A stretch of DNA of 40,006 bases from an uncultured Bacteroidales bacterium. GTDB lineage: Bacteria; Bacteroidota; Bacteroidia; Bacteroidales; Bacteroidaceae. The DNA lies in the NCBI GenBank assembly GCA_902786925.1, contig CADAEK010000030.1, positions 1 to 40,006 of the forward strand, given 5' to 3'. The stretch's first letter is position 1. Each line of letters starts with the position of its first letter. A program made the position numbers and the translations under genes. Of this stretch, positions 32,546 through 40,006 are shown in pieces. The notes beneath the pieces were generated by a model that was not told where the DNA came from, made no database searches, and saw only the letters and a program-made list of their open reading frames with translations.

Positions 32546-35500
32546 TTACAAATATTTAAAGTATTTATCGTCTATACAATCAACATCTATCACTTTACTT
32601 TCGAAATGCAGTTTCAGACAACGACGAATAGCATCGGCTTGAATATTTTCCACCACACGTGCATTGCCCCAGTTGGCATCGCGTTGTTCAAACATTTTGT
32701 CAAGAATGGCTGCCATTGTCTCTTGATATTTCTCAGTGACCTCAAAGTCAGACAGTTTACTGACAAGCATTCGTAAGAGGACTTCTGGCTGATAGTCTTC
32801 AAAGAAGAAATAATTCTCTTCTGGAATACGACTCTTCAGACCAGCATTTCCATTTTCTATGAGCCATTTGATGTCTTCAGTATATCCAGCCAAAATGACT
32901 ATGGACTCATTGTCTTCTTCCATAAACTGAATCAGTTCTGTTATTGCCTCCTTTCCATAATCTCCGGTGTTTTGATGGCGTGGGCAAAGTTGATAGGCTT
33001 CATCAACAAACAGGATACCACCTCTTGCACGCTCGCATTGGGCTCTTGTCTTCGGGCCTGTTTGGCCTACATATTGTCCAATAAGATCGGTAGGCGAAAC
33101 CTTTACAAAATTGCTATTAGGCAACAGCCCCTCCGATAATAATATCTGCCCGAAAAGACTGGCGACGGTTGTCTTTCCTGTTCCCGGATTTCCCATGAAA
33201 GCCATATGAGGGCGGAAAGGAATATCGGTTTGCGGATTTTGACGAACAAACTTGAGCATGCGAACGTAATCCTCGAACTTCTCCTTGATGTTGTCTATTC
33301 CAACTAATTTTCTTAGTTTATCAGTTGGAGTAGATTGCTTTTTCGCATATTTCTCTGCATTGACTTTGCCAAATGTCGGAAAATCTTCTGGCATGATGGT
33401 CATAAGCACGTCATCTGTCATTTCGATACCATCTGCGATAAGTTGCTTCATTCTCAAACTATGGAGAGCCTTGACTTTCTCTGTAAGATTCTCGGCCTCA
33501 CGCCCATTTCCAAACTTACGGTCTCTCTTGAGCGAAGCAAAATAGGCAATAGCATAATTTTGACAGTCTGGATGCATAGTGAATCCCAAACTATTCACTT
33601 TAAGATCGAAAATTTGGAAAAGTTCTTCATTAGAATAATCTTCAAAAAAGATATCATAATTGAAACGGCTCTTCAATCCTGGATTACTATCAATGAGTTG
33701 TGCCATATCACCAGGATAGCCCGCCAAAATGATTGCAAGCTGACCGGCAAATCGAGAATCCGTCATCATATTGGTGATAGCATCCAAGGCATCCTTACTT
33801 TCGTTATCTGCAAGTTGATAGGCTTCATCGATAAAGAGGACTTTACCCTTTGCGCTCTCAAACATCTTTTCGACATTTCGTGAACTTCCACCGACCACAC
33901 CATCCACAATAGATCCTTTTGTATAAGTCAGAACTTCTGCATCATCAATAAGGCCATAATTGGCAAGAATATTCCCAAGAAGCCTTGCAACTGTGGTTTT
34001 TCCAGTACCAGGATTGCCTTTAAAAACAAAATTCAGTTTTTTATTTGTTGACACAGATTGCATATTCCGCTCCTTAAGAATCTTATCCACCTTTACCGTA
34101 CTGATGAGTTCGTTCAAACTCTCTTTAACCTTACGGAGACCTATCATATTGTCCAGTTCCCTAAGAATCTCTTCATCTGTCTTATTGTGCGACTTCAAGG
34201 ACTCGGGGAAATCCTCTGGAATATAAGTGCGAAGGAAATCGCGGTCTAAAGATAAAGAACTGCTGATGCGATGCCCAAAACGTGCATTAACCTCATTATA
34301 GAGACGTTCCACCAAACCAGCATTGGCAAACTTACTGCCACGCTTTTGAGATCCGAACCAACCAATGATTCGGTCCCTGCAGCCTTCTGCCAAGATTCTG
34401 TCCCTCTTGTCAACGAAGTTTTCAAACATCTGTGCAAGTTCCTCGTTCGTATAATCCTCAAAAGGTACACGGTAAGTAAACCGTCGCTCAAGTCCACTAT
34501 TAACGTTCATCAGACGAGCCATATCTCCTGGATAACCTGCCAGAACAATAGCCATCTTACCCCGATACTTAGGCAAGGTCATGTTCGCCACAATCTGATC
34601 GACAGCATCCTTGGCATCGTCATCTGCAAGTCTATAAGCTTCATCAATAAATAACACTTTGCCTATACATGCATCAAACATCTCGCTAACACGTTTGGCT
34701 GTTCCTCCCTTGACAGAAGACACAATCTTGTCCTTGTTATACTCTAACACCTGTGGGGATTTGATAAGACCATAACCTGCCAAAATTTCACCCATGAGTC
34801 TGGCTACAGAAGTCTTGCCTGTACCAGGATTACCCTCAAAAAGGAATGTCAGGTCAGGTAGCTGTTGGTTATATTCACCAAGAACCTCCATACGACGCCG
34901 ACTTGATTTGGCATTATCAAACAAGCCTTGAAGTTCAGCCTTCACCTTGCGAAGACCTACCATATTATGCAATTTCTCAAGAAGCGTAGCCTCCTCTTCT
35001 GGCGTTAGAATCTTGACAAGGCGCATCAGATCATCTGGAATTGCATCTATATCATAAGGCCCGGATAGATGGTTGGCTCTATAATACGAGGTAATTTTAC
35101 TGATGATATTCTCTGCAGTACGCGCATTTGCCCAATCCTTATCCTTAAACCGATATAGGGCAGCAAATATCCCGTTTAGCTTATGTCGGAATTTATCTGT
35201 AACTTCTTTGCCTTTGAGCTTAGCAAGGGCTATTTTCAGAAGTGTATCAGGTGTATAGTCTTCGAACATGAAGCGTCCTTGTTCTCCAATACGGCTATTG
35301 AAGCCCGCATTACCATTGACGAGTAAGTCCTTGATAGGTTCAGGATAACCAGCCAGAATAACGAGCGACTTGTCATCATTTTCCATAAACTGAAGAAGAA
35401 CCTCAATCGCTTCCTGGCCAAAACTGTTGCCTCCCCCGCCGCCATTTCCTTCAACGCCTTGACTTTGGTATAAACCATAGGCCTCGTCTATAAACAGGAC

Positions 35501-36997
35501 ACCACCAGATGCCTTTTGGCAAACTTCTTGGGTTTTGATACGAGTCTGACCAACATAGCCTGCAACAAGATCGCCAACAGTTACCTGATGCAGTCGTCCA
35601 TTCTCAAGTAGCCCCTCTTCACGAAGAACATCGGCAAATATGCGAGCAACGGTCGTTTTTCCTGTTCCGGGATTTCCCATAAAGACCATGTGTTTACGGA
35701 ATTTCTCTCCAGTATCACGACACGCCCTGAAATCTGCCAAATAGTTTTCAAACTGATGAATGATGCCATCGATGCCAGATAACCGGCGAAGTTTATCCAT
35801 CGCTTTGTCGTTGTCCATCTTCTGGAGTTCTGCCTCGAACAAGTCCTTGGGCAACAATTTGTCACTCATCAGTTTTGCAACGGTATCAATCTCTATTTCC
35901 TTGTTAGGGTTATTGGGGTCTTTTATGATAAACTGCTGCCAGATACGAGTTACAATGTCCTCGAAAGGAATCGGCCACAATGTGTGTTGAAGACCTTCAA
36001 TGATACGACGCCGTTTCAGAACATTTGCGATTTCATCTCGTCCGATTCTGTCAACATAGAAAAGTGCATTCGATGGGTGATACAAGTCTGTTTGTCCCTC
36101 CCTGTACATGGGAAAGAGCTGGTCGTGGAACCAATGCTTGAAGAAGAAACGGTGGTGGAGTGTGTTGAAAGAATCATTCAATGCCTTCACATCGAAGGTG
36201 TCATAGATAACGATGATACGAAGTCGGGTCGTGGTGTGAAGTTGTGCAGCATAACGAGACTGCAAATTAGATATCCATCCATCTTCTACCATCCGGCCAC
36301 TAGATGGATCGTCGAAAGAAATCTCTGAAGGCATTACAAAAACCACAGCAAGTTTATGGCCTGGATTAGCATCCATGAACTTAAAAACTCTGTCAAGCAC
36401 CTCCTCACGCTGGCGAAGTTGGAAGAAACAATCGGTTTCTGTCTTGCGTACAAGAATGGATCCTGGACGATGACTTACCAACTCATTACCATCAGATCCT
36501 ATATTGGAAGGCATCACACGAACAGGTTGATCACTGTTTCCAGATGCAGCATTCTGAGTGCTTTGCCCCACAATCGTAGCCTTGGCCTCTTCCTGTGTAT
36601 GAAGCCTGATACCGTTTATTCTGTTCTTACTATTTGGACTGGCTATACGTGCCGTGAAACGTTTGGCACGAAGTGAGGGCTGTTCTTTTATCTCGTGAAC
36701 GTTATGCAGGTTTTGCTGATACTGCTGACTGTTGGCGGCTTCTGCACGAATCTGATCGGGTGTCTTAAAAAAGAAGGTTTCCAATTGGCTTTCTTCATAG
36801 GCAAAGAAATTATACTCTCTATTATAAAAAAGAGTAGTATAATGTTGGTGCCTCAGATAACGATATAGCTCCTGCCAAAAGTTATACTTGTTCAGATTCT
36901 GTTCGACATAAAATTCCTGACCATACGAATAGCCATAGACACCCGTGAAAAGCGGGCGATTATCAATGTCAAGCTTATTGATTCGATCTACAGTCAT
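32546..36997 (-). CDS. Four-module CbxX/CfxQ-type AAA+ ATPase
   Basis: A 1483-residue protein. An N-terminal region (1-400) includes a possible degenerate P-loop-like domain (about 190-350). Four AAA+ modules of the CbxX/CfxQ (CbbX, EccA) class follow, with Walker A GNPGTGKT at about 441, 722, 994 and 1269, and Walker B (L/I)LF(I/V)DEAY at about 500, 781, 1053 and 1328. Modules 1 and 4 keep a pore loop with the aromatic YVGQT; modules 2 and 3 have KGGT or VGGS instead. Each keeps Arg in the RF/RI finger region. CbbX rings remodel rubisco, and EccA serves type VII secretion; here no such partners exist. One chain with four modules suggests a built-in asymmetric ring. The target is unknown, but is probably a protein made by the neighbouring genes. 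Confidence 0.9.
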   Translation of the reverse strand: MTVDRINKLDIDNRPLFTGVYGYSYGQEFYVEQNLNKYNFWQELYRYLRHQHYTTLFYNREYNFFAYEESQLETFFFKTPDQIRAEAANSQQYQQNLHNVHEIKEQPSLRAKRFTARIASPNSKNRINGIRLHTQEEAKATIVGQSTQNAASGNSDQPVRVMPSNIGSDGNELVSHRPGSILVRKTETDCFFQLRQREEVLDRVFKFMDANPGHKLAVVFVMPSEISFDDPSSGRMVEDGWISNLQSRYAAQLHTTTRLRIIVIYDTFDVKALNDSFNTLHHRFFFKHWFHDQLFPMYREGQTDLYHPSNALFYVDRIGRDEIANVLKRRRIIEGLQHTLWPIPFEDIVTRIWQQFIIKDPNNPNKEIEIDTVAKLMSDKLLPKDLFEAELQKMDNDKAMDKLRRLSGIDGIIHQFENYLADFRACRDTGEKFRKHMVFMGNPGTGKTTVARIFADVLREEGLLENGRLHQVTVGDLVAGYVGQTRIKTQEVCQKASGGVLFIDEAYGLYQSQGVEGNGGGGGNSFGQEAIEVLLQFMENDDKSLVILAGYPEPIKDLLVNGNAGFNSRIGEQGRFMFEDYTPDTLLKIALAKLKGKEVTDKFRHKLNGIFAALYRFKDKDWANARTAENIISKITSYYRANHLSGPYDIDAIPDDLMRLVKILTPEEEATLLEKLHNMVGLRKVKAELQGLFDNAKSSRRRMEVLGEYNQQLPDLTFLFEGNPGTGKTSVARLMGEILAGYGLIKSPQVLEYNKDKIVSSVKGGTAKRVSEMFDACIGKVLFIDEAYRLADDDAKDAVDQIVANMTLPKYRGKMAIVLAGYPGDMARLMNVNSGLERRFTYRVPFEDYTNEELAQMFENFVDKRDRILAEGCRDRIIGWFGSQKRGSKFANAGLVERLYNEVNARFGHRISSSLSLDRDFLRTYIPEDFPESLKSHNKTDEEILRELDNMIGLRKVKESLNELISTVKVDKILKERNMQSVSTNKKLNFVFKGNPGTGKTTVARLLGNILANYGLIDDAEVLTYTKGSIVDGVVGGSSRNVEKMFESAKGKVLFIDEAYQLADNESKDALDAITNMMTDSRFAGQLAIILAGYPGDMAQLIDSNPGLKSRFNYDIFFEDYSNEELFQIFDLKVNSLGFTMHPDCQNYAIAYFASLKRDRKFGNGREAENLTEKVKALHSLRMKQLIADGIEMTDDVLMTIMPEDFPTFGKVNAEKYAKKQSTPTDKLRKLVGIDNIKEKFEDYVRMLKFVRQNPQTDIPFRPHMAFMGNPGTGKTTVASLFGQILLSEGLLPNSNFVKVSPTDLIGQYVGQTGPKTRAQCERARGGILFVDEAYQLCPRHQNTGDYGKEAITELIQFMEEDNESIVILAGYTEDIKWLIENGNAGLKSRIPEENYFFFEDYQPEVLLRMLVSKLSDFEVTEKYQETMAAILDKMFEQRDANWGNARVVENIQADAIRRCLKLHFESKVIDVDCIDDKYFKYL

Positions 36998-37021
36998 TTT
37001 CTGTACGGATTGTAGATGAGA

Positions 37022-38503
37022 TTAATAATGAAGTTTTTGTTGGAGTTGTTCCGTTGCATGAGCTTGCCCCAGTCTATCTCCTGAACCCATCTGGGGAATA
37101 GTAGCGACTCCGTTTCTTGATGCTCCTATTTCATATCCAAGATCCTTCATCTCGTCGCGAATAGACATCATCTGTTTAGTTAAATTCTCATCAGTTAAAC
37201 CAATGCTGTCACTCTCCTTATGGAGGACAAGATGATTGTTCCCGTTCTCGTCAGGGTCAACGATAACGGTTATTTCCTCGCCAAGGTTATTTTGTAGTAC
37301 GGCAAAAACACCCTTGCGCCAGTCATTGTCAACTTCGCCACCCATATAGTTTAATTCAGGATTCTCTTCACCACCCTTAACAGTCCAACCCTTAGACTCC
37401 ATCATGTTTACGATATCTTCCACCGTCTCTACACGAGCCTCAGAAAGAATTGCCTTTGCAACAGACTCTGTAGAAATCTCTATGATTCTGTTCTCAATAT
37501 CAACACTGCGCTGCATAATTTTAGCAATCCTATCTTTGTCTAAATTCCAGCTGTATCTGTCATTCAACTCTTCGTGAAGTTGCTGCATTTCCTGTGTAAG
37601 ACGTTCATATTCACCTTCCGACCAGAAATTGTTTTCAATCTCCATCGGTTCACCGCCCTCGACCTGAGTCTGGCTGATGCGATTAGAATTTATGACATTG
37701 AGAATCCTCTCGACTTGAGTCAATGCAAGTTCTATCATAGCATCATGTTTTGCCTTTTCCTGAACAGCATGACGCTCTATCTGCCAAATCTGGATCATGG
37801 CCTCTTCTGCTTGAGCCATTAGGGAAGCACCGTGATTGGCACTTTGGGTAAGACGGTTAATTCGTTCTCTTATGTCTTGAGCCTCATAGCCAGGTGCAAA
37901 TCGATCGAGCATCGTTCGCTTTTCCACAATCTTAAGAAGGGCGACTGCTGCAGATACAGCATCGTTTGCCTGCTGGTCTTCCTGTGCAAAACGGTCGTGT
38001 ATACTTCGGATATCAGTCTTGATATTACTTATCTCACGCTCATTCTCTTCAAAATGGCGGTCAATGTTGACTGCCATCTGCTGAACACCTTGGGCCATGA
38101 AATTCAACTGCTGACTAAGAACCTGTTGATTCCTGCCAAGCGTATTGATTTGGGATGTCATATCATTTACTTTCTTTGTAATCTGAGTCTGCATACGTCC
38201 CATATCATTATAGATGGAATTGGAGAGTCGATTGAGATTTTGCCTTTGCTGCTCATCAAGTTTAAGAAGTTGTTCACGAGTACTTTGGCGAAGCGAATTA
38301 AGTTGATGTTGCTGTGCATCTAGGGCTTGTTGCTGGGTCTGTGCAACCTGTTGTGCCAGGCGTTGAGCAGAATCTTGTGCTGCAAGTTCTGCTTGACGCT
38401 GTTCCAGTCTCCTCAATTGCTCAATTTGTGCATTGGTGTCTCGCTGAACACGTTGTTGTGTAGAAAATCTTGGTTGTGATGGTGTAACTACATAATGACT
38501 CAT
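37022..38503 (-). CDS. Long coiled-coil protein with C-terminal alpha/beta domain
   Basis: A 493-residue protein. Residues 20-150 are a Gln/Arg-rich coiled coil (QRQAELAAQDSAQRLAQQ and onward) and 150-310 is further helical. The last part (about 365-490) holds a small mixed domain (VETVEDIVNMMESKGWTVKGG, then RKGVFAVLQNNLGEEITVIVDP and HLVLHKE) that may be a compact binding fold. No signal peptide or enzyme motif. As the partner just before the AAA+ gene, it is a candidate filament, adaptor or substrate. I do not recognise the C-terminal fold. Confidence 0.65.
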   Translation of the reverse strand: MSHYVVTPSQPRFSTQQRVQRDTNAQIEQLRRLEQRQAELAAQDSAQRLAQQVAQTQQQALDAQQHQLNSLRQSTREQLLKLDEQQRQNLNRLSNSIYNDMGRMQTQITKKVNDMTSQINTLGRNQQVLSQQLNFMAQGVQQMAVNIDRHFEENEREISNIKTDIRSIHDRFAQEDQQANDAVSAAVALLKIVEKRTMLDRFAPGYEAQDIRERINRLTQSANHGASLMAQAEEAMIQIWQIERHAVQEKAKHDAMIELALTQVERILNVINSNRISQTQVEGGEPMEIENNFWSEGEYERLTQEMQQLHEELNDRYSWNLDKDRIAKIMQRSVDIENRIIEISTESVAKAILSEARVETVEDIVNMMESKGWTVKGGEENPELNYMGGEVDNDWRKGVFAVLQNNLGEEITVIVDPDENGNNHLVLHKESDSIGLTDENLTKQMMSIRDEMKDLGYEIGASRNGVATIPQMGSGDRLGQAHATEQLQQKLHY

Positions 38504-38516
38504 GATCTTGTTTTAT

Positions 38517-39092
38517 TTAATTAAACATTCCTTTTTTAGGGATTCCATAAGCAACAGTCTTGTCTGCATGAATATGGAATTCGACATTTCTACTTTTTTG
38601 TTCGAGTTCATCCTTAAAAGAAAGAAGCCGATCTGAGATGAAATGTAATCTCTGATTGGAGGAACCACGAAGGCCCTTTCCGTCATTCAGTTGATCTATA
38701 TATGGTCCATCAATGAGTAAATCGATGGAATCTATCAATTGCTGTTGTGAAAAAGACGTTAAATCCTCTCTATTAAAGCCTGTAAAACAGATGAATGTCA
38801 GTTCTGGTCGCTTATGTTTCATGATACTCACCAACTTGCATAATGACTCTGCCTGTAACATCGGTTCACCACCACTTATTGTAATCCCTTCTATTGTGGG
38901 ATGATTGATAATATCATCAGCCAGAGAGTCTATTTTAACCAAATAACCTTTGTCTAAAGGACGACTATTTGGAGAAAGGCATTTGGGACAATGAAACGAA
39001 CAACCCTGAGTCCAGATTATATATCTTAGACCTGGACCCAAAGCACGAGAACCATTGCGGCAAATATCATATAGACGAATATATTCAACCAT
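38517..39092 (-). CDS. NrdG-like radical SAM protein without a partner enzyme
   Basis: A 191-residue radical-SAM protein of the NrdG (anaerobic ribonucleotide reductase activase)/single-4Fe-4S class. The cluster motif CSFHCPKC (C-x3-C-x2-C) is intact at about 31-38 and SGGEPM follows at about 70-75. The C-terminal part keeps LIDGPYIDQLNDG and RGSSNQ, a hallmark of NrdG relatives. It should bind a 4Fe-4S cluster and SAM to create a 5'-deoxyadenosyl radical. No glycyl-radical enzyme (NrdD, Pfl) is in the window, so a different target in the operon is likely. The ATG at 39092 overlaps the preceding stop by 8 bases; a start at 39116 would add 8 residues. Confidence 0.85.
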   Translation of the reverse strand: MVEYIRLYDICRNGSRALGPGLRYIIWTQGCSFHCPKCLSPNSRPLDKGYLVKIDSLADDIINHPTIEGITISGGEPMLQAESLCKLVSIMKHKRPELTFICFTGFNREDLTSFSQQQLIDSIDLLIDGPYIDQLNDGKGLRGSSNQRLHFISDRLLSFKDELEQKSRNVEFHIHADKTVAYGIPKKGMFN

Positions 39093-39510
39093 TTTCTTGT
39101 TCCATCTGTTTACCAATCGGCAACTGTTCTCGAGTCTGAACTATTGTACGAAGAAGACGCTCAAATTCATCAAGAGCCTTTGACACACTTTGCTGGAGTT
39201 CTAATAGATGACCTGCGCCATTGTCTGCAAGAACTGTGGCGATTTCCTTGTCTTGAAAAAACTGGATGTGGTATTCTCTGGCCAATTCGGATTTTTCCGA
39301 ATTAACATCATCAAGAAGATTTCTTACCTTTTCAAGGAAATCATTGATGTCTATAGTTCTCATTAATGCAGAACTTTCGCTAATTATAGTAAGTAGTGCG
39401 AAATATAACTTAAGCTTGTTTTCATAGCCATCAGCCGAATGAACAAAAACATTTAGTTGCTCTTGTACTTCTGCCATAGGATATTGAAGAATGCTTCTTA
39501 AATTTTCCAT
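39085..39510 (-). CDS. Small helical protein of unknown function
   Basis: A 141-residue, mainly helical, acidic protein (EVQEQLNVFVHSADGYENKL; FLEKVRNLLDDVNSEKSELAREY). No recognised domain, signal peptide or membrane span. It overlaps the NrdG-like gene by 8 bases (with start at 39092) and begins 4 bases after the previous stop, so translational coupling is likely. A helper or adaptor for the radical-SAM protein is an inference from position only. Confidence 0.6.
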   Translation of the reverse strand: MENLRSILQYPMAEVQEQLNVFVHSADGYENKLKLYFALLTIISESSALMRTIDINDFLEKVRNLLDDVNSEKSELAREYHIQFFQDKEIATVLADNGAGHLLELQQSVSKALDEFERLLRTIVQTREQLPIGKQMEQENG

Positions 39511-39514
39511 AAAG

Positions 39515-39862
39515 TCAATTAATCTTTTTGGTTATTTCCTTATCATTCAAGTCTTTTGATACGATATAGATATTATTATAAACATCATAATAAGCAGAAA
39601 GCAACAGAGTTTTAAACTCAATCTTTCCAGCCTTAAAATCATAATTCTTATCTGTTAAAATATCATTCCATGAAATGCCTTTCGAAACGTTTGTATTTAA
39701 ATCCATTGAGTTTAGAGGAATCAGGACTCTCGCTTCTTTATTTACAATTTCACTCAAGGAAGATGAACCACCTACAAAAAGTTCACACTTTTCCAACTCG
39801 GTTTGTGGACAAAATATCATTTCTTGGCTCAACTCTGCCGAATGATTGTATTTGGGAGCCAA
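39515..39862 (-). CDS. Unknown protein, start uncertain; possible fragment
   Basis: A 115-residue protein with a mixed composition and some alternating strands (KIEFKTLLLSAYYDVYNNIYIVSK). No ATG is suitable; the frame opens at TTG (39862). Upstream of it the same frame stays open for 15 codons to a TAG (39908-39910) and then again to the window edge (40006). So it is either a short protein with a TTG start or the C-terminal part of a longer gene cut by a nonsense codon. I do not recognise it. It is the rightmost gene seen of the operon, which continues beyond the window. Confidence 0.5.
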   Translation of the reverse strand: MAPKYNHSAELSQEMIFCPQTELEKCELFVGGSSSLSEIVNKEARVLIPLNSMDLNTNVSKGISWNDILTDKNYDFKAGKIEFKTLLLSAYYDVYNNIYIVSKDLNDKEITKKIN

Positions 39863-40006
39863 GAAAAATTCTGATGCACTCAGCAGTGACTGTAAAACAT
39901 ATCGTATCTCTAAGTTTGCAGAAGATTATATGAGATAATAGAGAGATCTCTTAAAAAAATGATGATATCTGTACTTAGATGATGATATAACAAGACAGTT
40001 TCTTAC

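Noticed and set aside
31994..36997. Type VII secretion (EccA-like AAA plus FHA)
   Set aside because: No EccC/EssC ATPase, WXG100 protein or membrane channel gene was found; CbxX/CfxQ similarity alone is not enough.
32546..36997. Rubisco activation by CbbX
   Set aside because: No rubisco or Calvin-cycle gene is near and the protein has four modules, unlike single-module CbbX.
38517..39116. Anaerobic ribonucleotide reductase operon
   Set aside because: Only the activase-like gene is present; there is no nrdD in the window.

Overview
The window looks like a chromosome segment from a Prevotella-type member of the order Bacteroidales. Three things suggest this. Many genes have a promoter of the Bacteroidetes form, with TTTG about 20 bases before TAnnTTTG. 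The protein set includes the Porin_10 type, DUF4468, MutS2, a PpiD/SurA-type foldase and a PheC-like lipoprotein. Strong Shine-Dalgarno sites are mostly absent and several genes probably start at TTG. No rRNA, tRNA, CRISPR array or recognisable transposase was seen. Everything here is read by eye; no database search was run.

Left part (1-2041): about 2 kb with only one convincing gene, a small GlsB/YeaQ-type membrane protein. The rest is repeats: 7-bp and 14-bp tandem repeats, a ~57-bp inverted pair, nested hairpins, a dispersed ~43-bp repeat, and the broken start of an apparent HU-like gene that still has a good promoter. Envelope block (2042-9598, + strand): a membrane-anchored peptidyl-prolyl isomerase, a small secreted beta-sandwich protein, an ECF sigma factor with a likely anti-sigma protein and a Spy/CpxP-like secreted protein, a DUF4468 protein, a small membrane protein and a putative porin.

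Metabolic core (9656-25215): ispE, serA and serC (- strand), corA (-), then on the + strand panC-panD, a PheC-like periplasmic protein, a low-molecular-weight phosphatase, mutS2, a beta-propeller-like secreted protein, a nucleoside phosphorylase with an unexpected signal peptide, threonine aldolase and mnmE. A four-helix-bundle gene sits between serC and serA as a cassette bounded by inverted repeats. The 3' half of mnmE differs in codon use from its 5' half.

Accessory island (25320-40006 and beyond): a small two-gene pair on +, then a shared terminator, then a tightly packed leftward operon of at least 13 genes running off the right edge. In transcription order it encodes two helical or unknown small proteins, an orphan NrdG-like radical SAM protein, a long coiled-coil protein, a 1483-residue protein with four CbxX/CfxQ-type AAA+ modules, a zinc-ribbon plus degenerate FHA protein, a GrpE-like protein, a lidless Hsp70, a first SUMF1/FGE-fold protein, a coiled-coil membrane protein, a second SUMF1/FGE-fold protein sharing a 99-bp identical 5' segment with the membrane protein, and two unknown proteins. 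Gaps are mostly 0-25 bp, so the products probably act together. I do not recognise it as a named system. The most economical reading is an ATP-driven chaperone/AAA+ machine with a radical-SAM step and SUMF1-fold binding or modifying subunits, some of them membrane-associated. That role is inference.
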